From Paraburkholderia fungorum (GTDB lineage Bacteria; Pseudomonadota; Gammaproteobacteria; Burkholderiales; Burkholderiaceae), in the NCBI RefSeq assembly GCF_003610895.1, contig NZ_MCAS01000056.1:248001-312000 (forward strand): a stretch of 64,000 bases of DNA, given 5' to 3'. Both the position numbers and the translations under genes were made by a program. The notes beneath the pieces were generated by a model. The model was not told the origin of the DNA and did no database searches. It was given only the letters and a program-made list of their open reading frames with translations. Shown here one piece after another: positions 43,396 through 52,873 of the stretch (position 1 is the first letter of the stretch; every line of letters starts with the position of its first letter).

Positions 43396-44370
43396 ATGCG
43401 CGCGATTCGCTGCAATCAATACGGGCCGCCGGAGAGCCTGGTCGTCGAAAACCTGCCGGATCTCGAGCCGCCGCCCGGCCACGTCGTGATCGACGTCAAA
43501 GCGGCCGCCGTCAATTTTCCCGATGTGCTCATCATCGAGAACAAATACCAGTTCAAGCCACCCTTACCTTTTACGCCAGGCTCGGAAGTCGCGGGTGTCG
43601 TGCGCGCGGTCGGTGCGGACGTGACACAGTTCAAGCCCGGCTCGCGGGTGGTCGCGTTCACCGGCTCGGGCGGCTTTGCGGAGCAGGCGCTGGCGCCGGT
43701 CACAGCGTGTGTGCCGCTCGCGGACGGGGTCGAATTCGAGCTGGCCGCCGCGTTCACGCTCGCCTACGGCACGTCGCATCACGCGGTGGTCGATCGCGGT
43801 CAGTTGAAAGCCGGTGAGACGATGCTGGTGCTGGGTGCGGCGGGCGGCGTCGGGCTCGCCGCGGTCGAAATCGGCAAGGCGCTCGGCGCGCGCGTGATCG
43901 CGGCGGCGTCGAGCGACGAAAAACTCGCCATCTGCGTGAAGCACGGCGCGAGCGCCACCATCAACTACAGCACCGAAGACCTGCGCGAGCGCATCAAGGC
44001 GCTGACCGACGGCAAAGGCCCGGACGTCATCTACGATCCGGTCGGCGGTGTGTATGCGGAACCGGCGTTTCGCAGTATCGGCTGGCGCGGGCGTTATCTG
44101 GTGGTCGGGTTTGCGAACGGCGAGATTCCGAAGTTGCCGCTCAACCTGACGCTGCTCAAAGGCGCAAGCCTGGTCGGCGTGTTCTGGGGTGACTTTGCAA
44201 AACGCGAGCCGCAGCACAATCACGCCGCGTTCGAGCAGATGACCGGCTGGATACGTGAAGGCAAGCTCAAACCCTATGTGTCGGCGCGTTATTCGCTCGA
44301 CGACACCGGCCGCGCGTTGCGCGATATGGCAGAGCGCCGGGTGATCGGGAAGGTGGTGATTACGCCTTAA
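43396..44370 (+). CDS. NADPH:quinone oxidoreductase family protein
   Basis: 324 residues, MDR superfamily. GroES-like N-domain (GPPESLVVENLPDLEPPPGH), then Rossmann fold with LGAAGGVGLAAVEIGKALGA (about 145-164) and VGFANGEIPKLPLNLTLLKG; no zinc ligands, so it fits the QOR/crotonyl-CoA-reductase-like group. Start at 43396 with GGAG 6 bases upstream. Transcribed divergently from surE and convergently with the ABC permease, with a terminator between the two. Substrate unknown. Confidence 0.9.
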   Translation: MRAIRCNQYGPPESLVVENLPDLEPPPGHVVIDVKAAAVNFPDVLIIENKYQFKPPLPFTPGSEVAGVVRAVGADVTQFKPGSRVVAFTGSGGFAEQALAPVTACVPLADGVEFELAAAFTLAYGTSHHAVVDRGQLKAGETMLVLGAAGGVGLAAVEIGKALGARVIAAASSDEKLAICVKHGASATINYSTEDLRERIKALTDGKGPDVIYDPVGGVYAEPAFRSIGWRGRYLVVGFANGEIPKLPLNLTLLKGASLVGVFWGDFAKREPQHNHAAFEQMTGWIREGKLKPYVSARYSLDDTGRALRDMAERRVIGKVVITP

Positions 44371-44431
44371 GCGCAATGCGCTGACGCACCTGCGCCCTTG
44401 AGCAGCAGGAAGTAAGCAGAACGCGGCTCAG

Positions 44432-44467
44432 AAAACGGCGTGCGGTTTAAAACCACACGCCGTCTTT
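44432..44467. terminator. Bidirectional terminator between oxidoreductase and ABC permease
   Basis: Arms ACGGCGTGCGGTTT and AAACCACACGCCGT with one mismatch, flanked by GAAA and CTTTG. Located between convergent genes. Confidence 0.7.
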
Positions 44468-44490
44468 GTCTGGCCTTCGGGGACGTAGGG

Positions 44491-45315
44491 CTACAGCTTC
44501 TCGGTATCGCCCGATTTCGGCTGCCACTTCATCAGCCGCCGCTCACCCAGCCCGACGAGGGCATCGAGAATGAGCGCGAACGCCGTCAACACCAGAATCC
44601 CGGCGAACACCGTATTGATATCAAAGGTGCCCTCGGCTTGCAGAATCAGATAGCCGACACCGCGCGCCGAACCGAGATATTCCCCGACTACCGAGCCGAC
44701 GAACGCCAGCCCCACCGAGGTGTGCAGGCTCGAAAACACCCAGCTCATGGCACTCGGCAGATAGACGAAACGCAGCAACTGCTTGCGGTTCGCGCCCAGC
44801 ATGCGGGCGTTGGCGAGCACAACCGGGCTCACTTCCTTCACACCCTGGTAGACGTTGAAGAACACGATAAAGAACACCAGCGTGACGCCTAACGCCACCT
44901 TCGACCAGATGCCGAGGCCAAACCACACACCGAAGATTGGCGCGAGAATCACGCGCGGCATCGAGTTGGCGGCCTTGATGTACGGGTCGAATAAGGCGCT
45001 CGCGAGCGGCGACAGCGCAAGCCACAGGCCGACGCCGAGTCCCAACGCGGTGCCGAGCGCGAACGCGAGCACCGTTTCGACCAGCGTAATCCACAGGTGC
45101 AGATAGATTTCACCGCCCGTGAACCACTCCCAGATGCGCTGCAGCACCTTCTGCGGCTCGCCGAAGAAGAACGCGGCCTTGTTCGGGTCGTCGAAATAGA
45201 ACGGTGGCAGCAGCGTCGGGCTGGTCAGCAGGTACCAGAGCACGAAGCACAGCACGAGCAGCAGCCACTGCCAGATCACCAGATTCGCCCGGTTCGGGCG
45301 CAACGTCTTCCACAT
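44491..45315 (-). CDS. ABC transporter permease, NitT/TauT type
   Basis: 274 residues with about six membrane helices and the inner-membrane binding-protein-dependent permease signature (PPAIIS-type EAA loop: KEVSPVVLANARMLGANRKQ). Upstream helices start LVIWQWLLLVLCFVLWYLL. It belongs to the TauC/SsuC group that imports small acidic or sulfonated molecules. Start at 45315 (MWKTLRPNRANL). Third gene of a four-gene run: CoA-transferase, binding protein, ATPase, permease. Confidence 0.92.
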   Translation of the reverse strand: MWKTLRPNRANLVIWQWLLLVLCFVLWYLLTSPTLLPPFYFDDPNKAAFFFGEPQKVLQRIWEWFTGGEIYLHLWITLVETVLAFALGTALGLGVGLWLALSPLASALFDPYIKAANSMPRVILAPIFGVWFGLGIWSKVALGVTLVFFIVFFNVYQGVKEVSPVVLANARMLGANRKQLLRFVYLPSAMSWVFSSLHTSVGLAFVGSVVGEYLGSARGVGYLILQAEGTFDINTVFAGILVLTAFALILDALVGLGERRLMKWQPKSGDTEKL

Positions 45316-45427
45316 GACTCGGTTTGCCTTAGACGATTGATCGACACAACGAGTGAGCGCGACTCGCGGGCGCAACAAACGGACGCCACCACATCACACG
45401 CTCACGGGACCTGTCTGCGCGTCGCGG

Positions 45428-46240
45428 CTAAACGGCCGTGAGTTGCTGCTGGTAGCCCTTGAGCACCTCGTCGCGCAGCACGCTCCAGATCTGCGCGTGC
45501 AACTCGACGAAGCGCGGATGCGCGCGAATCTCGGCGACGTCGCGCGGACGCGGCAGATCGATCGCGAACTCGCCGATCGGATGCGTGCCCGGCCCCGCCG
45601 ACAGGACCACCACGCGATCGGACATCGAGATTGCCTCGTCCAGATCGTGCGTGATGAACAGCACCGCTTTGCGCTTTGCCGCCCACAGGTCGAGCAACTC
45701 GTTTTCCATCAGCTGACGCGTCTGGATATCCAGCGCGGAAAATGGCTCGTCCATCAGGATGATGTCCGGATCGAGGATCAGCGTCTGCGCCATCGCGACG
45801 CGCTTGCGCATGCCGCCCGACAGTTGATGCGGATAGCGGTCGCCGAAACCGCCGAGGCCCACGCGCTTCAACCACTCGTCGGCTTTGCTGCGTGCTTCGG
45901 CCGGCGGCACGCCGTGAAAGGCGAGGCCGGCCATCACGTTGTCGATAGCCGAGCGCCAAGGCATCAGTGCGTCGGCCTGGAACATGTAGCCGGCGCGCCG
46001 ATTGATGCCCTTGAGCGGTTCGCCGAACACACTGACCGTGCCGGACGACGGCTCCAGCAAACCCGCGCCGACGTTCAGCAAAGTGGATTTACCGCACCCC
46101 GTCGGGCCGACCACCGAGACGAATTCGCCCGGCGCGATGCGCAAGGTTGTGTCCTTGACCGCCGTATAGCGCTGCGCGCGGTTGTCCCGCGCAGCGAACG
46201 TGCAGGTGATGTTGTCGAGCGCCAGGGCGGCAACGGTCAT
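45428..46240 (-). CDS. ABC transporter ATP-binding protein, NitT/TauT type
   Basis: 270 residues. Walker A GPTGCGKST, Q-loop MFQADALMPW, signature LSGGMRKR, Walker B IILMDEPFSALD and His in FITHDLDEA; the MPWR after the Q-loop and the MRKR signature are typical of nitrate/taurine-type systems. Energises the permease encoded 112 bases downstream. Confidence 0.95.
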   Translation of the reverse strand: MTVAALALDNITCTFAARDNRAQRYTAVKDTTLRIAPGEFVSVVGPTGCGKSTLLNVGAGLLEPSSGTVSVFGEPLKGINRRAGYMFQADALMPWRSAIDNVMAGLAFHGVPPAEARSKADEWLKRVGLGGFGDRYPHQLSGGMRKRVAMAQTLILDPDIILMDEPFSALDIQTRQLMENELLDLWAAKRKAVLFITHDLDEAISMSDRVVVLSAGPGTHPIGEFAIDLPRPRDVAEIRAHPRFVELHAQIWSVLRDEVLKGYQQQLTAV

Positions 46241-46351
46241 CGTTCGACTCGCTTCGAAAGTCGGTTTCGGTTGTGGATTGTCATGCCGTCATGACGGTAG
46301 CGGCCGAGCCGGACGCAGCGCTTGCGGCGCCCGGCTGCACACTTGCGGTGC

Positions 46352-47389
46352 CTATGCCTTAACCGTCGTCAGCGCTTTCTTGACGAAGTCGTTGGTCCAC
46401 GCTTTCGACAAATCGATCGGCTTGCCCTGCACGACCGGATCGAATGCCTGCAAGGTCTTCAGCGACGTGGCAGGGCCATCGGTGGGCATCAGTCCGTCCG
46501 GCGACATTGCTTCCTTCACGTGCTGCCACGCGTCCAGATACACCGCGCGGTCGCCGAGCAGATAGCCTTCCGGCACCGTGTTGATCAGCTCGCTGCCGGT
46601 CGCCGTCTGCAGCCATTTGAGCGCGCGGACCATGGCGTTGGTCAGCGCCTGGGTGGTATTCGGATTCTTGGTGATGAAACTCTGCGACGCGTACAGGCAG
46701 CCCGCAGGCATATCGCCGCCGAACACGCTGCGGGTATCGGCCAACGTGCGCGTGTCCGACACGACGCGAATCTCGCCGGTGCGCTCGAGCTTGGTCATCA
46801 CCGGGTCGAGATTGGCGATCGCGTCAATCTGGCCCGACTGCAGCGCGGCGATCGCCCCCGCCCCGGCGCCCACACCGATGAAGGCGACGTCTTTCGCGGT
46901 CAGCCCGGCTTTCGCGAGTACGAAACTCGCCATGATCGAGGTCGACGAACCCGGTGCCGTGACGCCGATTTTCTTGCCCTTCAGATCGGCGATCGACTTG
47001 TAGTTCGGCATCGCCTTCTTCGACACCGCCAGCACGATCTGCGGCGCCCGCCCCTGCAGCACGAATTCGCGGAACATCTGCTTTTGCGCCTGCAGCAGCA
47101 AGGTGTGCTCGAACGCGCCGGAGACCACGTCCGCGCTGCCGCCCACGGCCGCCTTCAGCGCTTGCGAGCCACCGGCGAAATCCGAGATCTCGACTTCGAG
47201 GCCTTCGTCCTTGAAATAGTTGCGGCGCTCGGCAATCGTGAGCGGCAGGTAATAGAACAGGTTCTTGCCGCCGACGGCAATCGCCACCTTGGCGGTTTCA
47301 GGTTTGCCCTGTGCGAAAGCGAGCGGCGTGGCAGCAAAAGTGGCGCCCGCGAGCGCGGCGGTGCCGGCGAGGAAGGTTCTGCGTTGCAT
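46352..47389 (-). CDS. ABC transporter substrate-binding protein, NMT1/THI5-like
   Basis: 345 residues. Twin-Arg-like or Sec signal (MQRRTFLAGTAALAGATFAA, cleavage after AFA near 25) followed by the NMT1/THI5-like binding fold: KVAIAVGGKNLFYYLPLTIAE, DFAGGSQALKAAVGGSADVV, GKKIGVTAPGSSTSIMASFV. Binds an unknown small ligand in the periplasm; family members bind sulfonates, nitrate or pyrimidine precursors. Start at 47389. Gene order puts it between the CoA-transferase and the ATPase. Confidence 0.93.
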   Translation of the reverse strand: MQRRTFLAGTAALAGATFAATPLAFAQGKPETAKVAIAVGGKNLFYYLPLTIAERRNYFKDEGLEVEISDFAGGSQALKAAVGGSADVVSGAFEHTLLLQAQKQMFREFVLQGRAPQIVLAVSKKAMPNYKSIADLKGKKIGVTAPGSSTSIMASFVLAKAGLTAKDVAFIGVGAGAGAIAALQSGQIDAIANLDPVMTKLERTGEIRVVSDTRTLADTRSVFGGDMPAGCLYASQSFITKNPNTTQALTNAMVRALKWLQTATGSELINTVPEGYLLGDRAVYLDAWQHVKEAMSPDGLMPTDGPATSLKTLQAFDPVVQGKPIDLSKAWTNDFVKKALTTVKA

Positions 47390-47446
47390 TGTCTGTCGTC
47401 TCCAAACTTTTGTTTTATTGTGCTGGCTGGTTCCAACCGCGCTCAT

Positions 47447-48679
47447 TCACACAATCTGTTGCGCATGCAACCTTGCAATTTCGTCAGAATCATAACCCAG
47501 CGACTGCAGGACTTCATCGGTATGTTCACCCAGTTCCGGGCCCAGCCAGCGTGTTTCACCTGGCGTTTCCGAGAGCTTCGGCGTCACGGCCGGCAGCGTG
47601 ATTTCCTGACCGTCCTGCCATTTGAAGCGCTGGATCATCTGGCGTGCCATGAATTGCGGATCGGTGAACATGTCCGCGACGCTATAAATACGGCCGACCG
47701 GCACGTCGGCGGCGTTCAACACCGCGAGCGCTTCGTCGATGGTGCGCGTGGCGAGCCAAGCGGCAATCGCGCCGTCGATCTCCTGGGTGCGCGGCACGCG
47801 GCCGTCGTTGTGCGCGAGTCCTGGATCGTTCGCCAGGTCTTCCCGTTCGATCGCGATCATCAGGCGCTTGAAGATCGGATCGCTATTGCCGCCAATCACG
47901 ATGCTGCCGTCGCGGCAAGGATAGGTGTTGGACGGCACGATACCCGGCAGCGACGCACCGGTACGCTCGCGCACCATGCCGTACACGCCGTACTCCGGCA
48001 CCACGCTTTCCATCATGTTGAAGACCGCTTCGTACAGCGCGACGTCGACGACCTGCCCTTTGCCGCCGTTCACCTGCTTGTGATGCAGCGCCATCAACGC
48101 GCCGATCACACCGTGCAACGCGGCAATCGAGTCGCCGATCGAAATGCCGATGCGCGGCGGCGGCAAATCCGGATAGCCGGTGATGTGGCGCAAGCCGCCC
48201 ATCGATTCGGCGATCGCGCCGAATCCCGGCCGGTCGCGATACGGTCCGGTCTGGCCATAGCCGGACAGACGCACCATCACGAGCCCGGGATTCTCCGCTG
48301 ATAAGACGTCATAACCGAGGCCCAGTTTCTCCAGCAGACCGGGCCGGAAATTCTCGACGACGATGTCGGCCTCTTTCGCCAGACGCCGCACGATCTCCTT
48401 GCCCTCTTCGGCTTTCAGATTGATCGTCACGGATTTCTTGTTGCGCGCCTGAACGGCCCACCAAAGCGACGTGCCGCCGACTTCCGGATAGAGCTTGCGC
48501 CATTTGCGCAGCGGATCGCCGCCTTTGGGATCTTCAATCTTGATGACGTCGGCACCGAACTCGCCGAGAAAACGCGCGGCGAACGGACCGGCGATCAGCG
48601 TGCCAAGCTCGAGCACCTTGACGCCGGCCAGCGGGCCTTTGGGCGTGGCGGTAGTGCTGGGATCGGGGTTGACGCTCAT
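47447..48679 (-). CDS. CaiB/BaiF family (class III) CoA-transferase
   Basis: 410 residues. Transfers CoA between an acyl-CoA and a carboxylic acid. Family hallmarks: GVKVLELGTLIAGPFAARFL, FGADVIKIEDPKGGDPLRKW, ARNKKSVTINLK, the catalytic Asp region ISIGDSIAALHGVIGAL and VDVALYEAVFNMM. Strong ribosome binding site AGAGGAGA before the start at 48679. Ends 57 bases before the binding-protein gene, so it is probably the first gene of that transporter operon, suggesting the imported compound is a carboxylate that becomes a CoA thioester. Confidence 0.92.
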   Translation of the reverse strand: MSVNPDPSTTATPKGPLAGVKVLELGTLIAGPFAARFLGEFGADVIKIEDPKGGDPLRKWRKLYPEVGGTSLWWAVQARNKKSVTINLKAEEGKEIVRRLAKEADIVVENFRPGLLEKLGLGYDVLSAENPGLVMVRLSGYGQTGPYRDRPGFGAIAESMGGLRHITGYPDLPPPRIGISIGDSIAALHGVIGALMALHHKQVNGGKGQVVDVALYEAVFNMMESVVPEYGVYGMVRERTGASLPGIVPSNTYPCRDGSIVIGGNSDPIFKRLMIAIEREDLANDPGLAHNDGRVPRTQEIDGAIAAWLATRTIDEALAVLNAADVPVGRIYSVADMFTDPQFMARQMIQRFKWQDGQEITLPAVTPKLSETPGETRWLGPELGEHTDEVLQSLGYDSDEIARLHAQQIV

Positions 48680-48806
48680 ATGTCTCCTCTGTGTTCTGTT
48701 CTTGTCACACGCACGGCACGCGGGTCTTGCGAATCTTGCGAATCGACCCCGCGCGGGCTTACCCAGCCATTGCAGCGCCACGCCGTGGCGCGTTCAGTGA
48801 CTCGCG

Positions 48807-49403
48807 CTACATCGAGCGCCGGTCGAGCATGGCGCGGGCGATGGTGCCGGCGTCGACATATTCGAGTTCGCCGCCCACCGGTACGCCGCGCGCGAGGCGC
48901 GTGACGGCAAGACCGCGCGCCTTGAGCGTCTGCCCGAGGTAGTGCGCGGTGGCCTCGCCTTCGTTGGTGAAATTGGTTGCGAGCACGACTTCCTTGACGA
49001 TGCCATCCGACGCGCGCCTGACCAGCCGGTCGAAATGGATCTCCTTCGGGCCAATGCCGTCGAGCGGACTGAGCCGCCCCATCAGCACGAAATAAAGGCC
49101 ACGATAGGTCATGGTCTGTTCGAGCATGATCTGGTCGGCGGGCGTCTCTACGACGCACAACAACGTCGGATCACGCTCTTCATCGAGGCAGACCTCGCAG
49201 ATCTGCGCTTCGGTAAAGGTGTTGCACTTCTCACAGTGCTGCAGATGTTCAGTCGCGAACAGCAACGAGCGCCCGAGTTTTTCGGCGCCGTCCCGGTCGT
49301 GCTGCATCAGGTGGTACGCCATGCGTTGCGCGGACTTGGGCCCGACCCCGGGCAGCGCGCGCAGCGCTTCGACGAGCGCCGACAAGGCGGAAGGTTGTTT
49401 CAT
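48807..49403 (-). CDS. recR: Recombination protein RecR
   Basis: 198 residues, normal length. Helix-hairpin-helix (LPGVGPKSAQRMAYHL), C4 zinc finger (HCEKCNTFTEAQICEVC), TOPRIM domain (LCVVETPADQIMLEQ) and C-terminal Walker-B-like GVPVGGELEYVDAGT. Works with RecF and RecO to load RecA on gaps. Follows dnaX and ybaB in the conserved dnaX-ybaB-recR order. Confidence 0.98.
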   Translation of the reverse strand: MKQPSALSALVEALRALPGVGPKSAQRMAYHLMQHDRDGAEKLGRSLLFATEHLQHCEKCNTFTEAQICEVCLDEERDPTLLCVVETPADQIMLEQTMTYRGLYFVLMGRLSPLDGIGPKEIHFDRLVRRASDGIVKEVVLATNFTNEGEATAHYLGQTLKARGLAVTRLARGVPVGGELEYVDAGTIARAMLDRRSM

Positions 49404-49507
49404 GCGAATCGGCGGTGTCGAAGTGGGTGTTGCCTGGTTGTTGCCTGGTGTTCAACTCACGCCGCGGCCAAAGCGGCGGCATGAGCCCATTCTTGCAGCG
49501 ACGCCGC

Positions 49508-49840
49508 TCAGAACGGCAGCTTGAAGCCCGGCGGCAGCGGCAGACCCGAAGTCATCCCACCCATCTTTTCCTGAGCGGTTGCTTCGGCTTTGCGCACGGC
49601 GTCGTTGAACGCAGCGGCGACGAGGTCTTCCAGCATGTCCTTGTCGTCGGCGAGCAGGCTCGGATCGATCGATACGCGGCGCACGTCGTTCTTGCAGGTC
49701 ATCGTCACCTTGACGAGGCCGGCGCCCGACTGCCCTTCGACTTCGATCAATGCAAGCTGCTCCTGCATCTTCTTCATGTTTTCCTGCATCTGCTGGGCTT
49801 GCTTCATCAGCCCGGCGAGTTGGCCTTTCATCATGGACAT
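49508..49840 (-). CDS. ybaB: YbaB/EbfC nucleoid-associated protein
   Basis: 110 residues, dimeric DNA-binding protein. Predicted long N-terminal helix (GQLAGLMKQAQQMQENMKKM), then the conserved VEGQSGAGLVKVTMTCKNDV and PGFKLPF end. Start at 49840 (MSMMKGQL) or 49834. Lies between dnaX and recR, the usual place. Confidence 0.97.
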   Translation of the reverse strand: MSMMKGQLAGLMKQAQQMQENMKKMQEQLALIEVEGQSGAGLVKVTMTCKNDVRRVSIDPSLLADDKDMLEDLVAAAFNDAVRKAEATAQEKMGGMTSGLPLPPGFKLPF

Positions 49841-49897
49841 GCTCCTTCTTGATAGCTTGAAATCCGGAAATCGGGTGCGCCACGGGGGCGCGGCGAA

Positions 49898-52555
49898 TCA
49901 GTGGACGGACGACGCGCCGTTCGGGCCGGCGTCCGGTGTGATCGGGCGAATCGAACCGGGGACGATGCTCGCGCCGAACTCGCGGATCAGCGACTGCACG
50001 AACGGATCGGCGCCGATTTCGCGCTCGGCTTCCTGCTGGCGCTGGGCCCGCATGGCGGCATCATGCGCGGCTGCCGTGCGGCGCGCCGGGCCAACCTCGA
50101 CCAGTACCTCGACGTTCTGGCCGAGCTTGTCGGCAAGCGCCGTTTTCAGTTTGGCGACCTGCGAGGCTTCCGCGTACTGCGGTACCGGCACGTTCAATTT
50201 GAGCGTGTTGCCTTCGAGCGCCATCAACTCGCTATTGAACGCGAGTTGATACGAAATGCCCTTGAGCGGCAGATCGACGGCGAGCGCGGGCCAGTCGCCC
50301 TGAAAACCTAGCGGATCGAGCGGCACGGCCGGCGGCAACGGCCGCTTGTCGACCACCGGCGCGGGTGTCGGCGCGGGCGCGGCGCTCACGCGGACGTCGT
50401 CGGGTCCGCTGTCGAATACCGGCACGTAGTTGTCGTCCGGCAGGCCGTAATAGCCCTCGTCCGCTGCGGTGAGCGGCATATATTCATCGGGCGGCATGTC
50501 GTCCCACGGCGCGCTCGACGCGCCGCGCGGTTCCTGGGCCGCCGGCGACGGCGCACGCGCGGCCGGCGCGGCGTCATGTTGCGGCGCGCGGCGCGAGGCG
50601 CCCGGCGTCGGCACATTGACGACAACGCGTGGCGCGGCAGGCTTCGGCGTGGCCGGGGCTGCAGCAGGGTTGGACGCGGCTGCCGCAGTAGCGCGACCAC
50701 GGTCCGACGACACTTTCAGGCCGGCGCTGCGCAATACATTGAGCGCGTCGCTCGCGCCGCCTGCGCGACGGGGTGCGATGTCGGCCACGGCGGGCGATTC
50801 TTGCGATGCCGCCGCAGGCGCGGCTTCTTCCGACCGAGCAAATGCGGCTGCGGCCGGAGCGGCAGGCGAAGGCGCTGCTGCCGCATCCTGAGGAGCGGTC
50901 GCAGCGGATGGTTCGCGAGGAGCCGGCTCAGTGGGCGCATCGTCCCACGGTGCCAAGGCAGGCGTCGCCGCTACTGTGCGTGTTTCAACCGTTTCTGTCG
51001 TCTGGGTTGCCGGCGCCGGGGGCGTCGCTTCGCGCATCGGCGCGGTTTGAGGTGCGCTCGTCTGCGCAGGTGCAGGCGGCAGCGGATCGCTCGGCTTCGA
51101 TTCGACAGATGTCTCTTTCTGCCACGGCGCTAAAACCGGCGCGGCAGTAACGGCCGCCACCGCGGACGCAGATGTCACGTTCGCCTGGTCGGCAGCGGGT
51201 GCCATGCTGGCTGATTCCGCGATCGCGGATTTCGGCGCGTCAGCATTGCCAGCCGCCCTCGTGGACGCCAGATGTTGCGGCGAATCTGGCGCGGCGGCCT
51301 GCGCGTCTGCCACTGGATTGGCGGAGCGCACCGGCATTGCGGCTTCAATGGCGCGCGACGGCGCGCCCGCCTGTTGCGCGGCAACCGCCGGCGCGCCGGC
51401 GCGCCTTGCGCCACCCGCGCCCGCTGCCCCTGCCGGACGCGCGGAAGCCGCACCGCCACCGCCGCCGGTAGGCGCCGGTTCGAACGCCAGCATGCGCAGC
51501 AGTGTCATCGTAAAGCCCGCGTATTCGTCCGGTGCGAGACCCAGTTCGCTTCGGCCGATGGTCGCAATCTGATAGAACAGTTGCACGTGCTCGGCGCTCA
51601 ACGCCTCGGCGAAACGGCGCAGATCGCCTGCTTCCGGCCATTCGTCCAACACCGACGACGGCGCGAACTGCGCCCATGCGACCCGGTGCAACAAGCTCGC
51701 CAGATCCTGCAACGCCGTCGAAAACGACAGGCTGCGCAACGCCATCTCGTCCGCGACAGCCAGCACGGCGGCGCCGTCGCCGTCGGCAAGCGCGTCGAGC
51801 AGGCGAATCAGATAGCTTTGATCGAGCGCGCCGAGCATGCCGCGCACTGCTTCTTCAGTCACCTGATTGGCCGAATAGGCGATAGCCTGGTCGGTCAGCG
51901 AGAGCGCGTCGCGCATCGAGCCGTCGGCCGCGCGCGCGAGCAGACGCAGCGCCTGAGCCTCGTGCGGCACCTTCTCTTCGCCGAGAATGTGTTCGAGATG
52001 CGACACGATATGCCCGGCCGGCATCTGCTTCAGATTGAACTGCAGGCAGCGCGAGAGCACCGTGACCGGAATCTTCTGCGGATCGGTGGTGGCAAGAATG
52101 AACTTGACGTGCGAGGGCGGCTCCTCCAGCGTCTTCAACATCGCGTTGAACGCGTGGTTGGTCAGCATGTGAACTTCGTCGATCATGTAGACCTTGAAGC
52201 GTGCATCGACCGGCGCGTACACCGCGCGCTCCAGCAGCGCCGCCATTTCGTCCACACCGCGGTTACTCGCCGCGTCCATCTCGACATAATCGACAAAACG
52301 GCCTTCGTCGATTTCCCGGCACGCACGGCACACGCCGCACGGCGTGGAGGTCACGCCGGTTTCACAATTCAGCGCCTTGGCGAAGATGCGCGAGAGCGTG
52401 GTTTTGCCGACGCCGCGGGTGCCGGTAAACAGATAGGCATGGTGCAGACGGCCGCCGTCGAGCGCGTGCGTGAGCGCGCGCACCACGTGCTCCTGTCCGA
52501 CGAGCGAAGCGAAATCCTTCGGCCGCCATTTGCGTGCGAGAACTTGATAGGTCAT
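49898..52555 (-). CDS. dnaX: DNA polymerase III subunit tau/gamma
   Basis: 885 residues, longer than E. coli tau (643). Clamp-loader ATPase: Walker A GTRGVGKTTLS, zinc-binding CGVCRAC with neighbouring Cys, Walker B/DEAx in YMIDEVHML, SRC motif in VLSRCLQF. Domain III ends near 370. Residues about 375-740 are an Ala/Pro-rich linker rich in repeats, then the tau C-terminal domain that binds DnaB and alpha. No -1 frameshift slippery run is visible, so gamma may not be made as in E. coli. Immediately precedes ffs on the same strand. Confidence 0.95.
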   Translation of the reverse strand: MTYQVLARKWRPKDFASLVGQEHVVRALTHALDGGRLHHAYLFTGTRGVGKTTLSRIFAKALNCETGVTSTPCGVCRACREIDEGRFVDYVEMDAASNRGVDEMAALLERAVYAPVDARFKVYMIDEVHMLTNHAFNAMLKTLEEPPSHVKFILATTDPQKIPVTVLSRCLQFNLKQMPAGHIVSHLEHILGEEKVPHEAQALRLLARAADGSMRDALSLTDQAIAYSANQVTEEAVRGMLGALDQSYLIRLLDALADGDGAAVLAVADEMALRSLSFSTALQDLASLLHRVAWAQFAPSSVLDEWPEAGDLRRFAEALSAEHVQLFYQIATIGRSELGLAPDEYAGFTMTLLRMLAFEPAPTGGGGGAASARPAGAAGAGGARRAGAPAVAAQQAGAPSRAIEAAMPVRSANPVADAQAAAPDSPQHLASTRAAGNADAPKSAIAESASMAPAADQANVTSASAVAAVTAAPVLAPWQKETSVESKPSDPLPPAPAQTSAPQTAPMREATPPAPATQTTETVETRTVAATPALAPWDDAPTEPAPREPSAATAPQDAAAAPSPAAPAAAAFARSEEAAPAAASQESPAVADIAPRRAGGASDALNVLRSAGLKVSSDRGRATAAAASNPAAAPATPKPAAPRVVVNVPTPGASRRAPQHDAAPAARAPSPAAQEPRGASSAPWDDMPPDEYMPLTAADEGYYGLPDDNYVPVFDSGPDDVRVSAAPAPTPAPVVDKRPLPPAVPLDPLGFQGDWPALAVDLPLKGISYQLAFNSELMALEGNTLKLNVPVPQYAEASQVAKLKTALADKLGQNVEVLVEVGPARRTAAAHDAAMRAQRQQEAEREIGADPFVQSLIREFGASIVPGSIRPITPDAGPNGASSVH

Positions 52556-52770
52556 CCGGAAATTGTATCAGTAACGATGGCGCGCAAAACCGATTCGAGA
52601 CGGCGCGCGAACGCGTGTTGCCGCTTCATTGAAACAGGCTAACGGACTGATAGAAAAAAATAGATGAAGCGCGCGAGAAATGTCAATGCAGCGTACGCGT
52701 GACAGCGCGGGGGTGAAACACGAGCGATGGAGATACCGCAGAGGAAAAGCAGAAAGAGGAAGGTGACGAG

Positions 52771-52861
52771 CCTGACCCTCGGCACTGGTGGAAAACGGCT
52801 GTGGCTGCTTCGTTCCCGACCTGACCAGGTTGACCATCCCTCCATGCGAGGAGGCCCGTCA
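52771..52861 (-). ncRNA. ffs: 4.5S RNA of the signal recognition particle
   Basis: On the minus strand the Ffh-binding core reads CTGGTCAGGTCGGGAACGAA then GCAGCCACAGCC, which is the small bacterial SRP RNA domain IV with its tetraloop and symmetric loop. Flanking bases CATGGAGGGATGG and CCACCAGTGCCGAGG can close the stem. Boundaries are approximate; the 5' end is set from the TAGAAT box. Targets membrane proteins to SecYEG with Ffh. Confidence 0.88.
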
Positions 52862-52867
52862 CGAAAC

Positions 52868-52873
52868 ATTCTA
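52868..52873 (-). promoter_or_regulatory. Candidate -10 box of ffs
   Basis: TAGAAT on the minus strand, placing the RNA start about 7 bases downstream. No good -35 box at normal spacing. Confidence 0.45.

Noticed and set aside
46322..48301. 659-codon plus-strand frame opposite the ABC binding protein and CoA-transferase
   Set aside because: Antisense shadow; Arg/His-rich composition typical of reversed high-GC coding sequence.
49898..52555. Programmed -1 frameshift making a short DnaX (gamma)
   Set aside because: No A-AAA-AAG-like slippery run is present on the coding strand.
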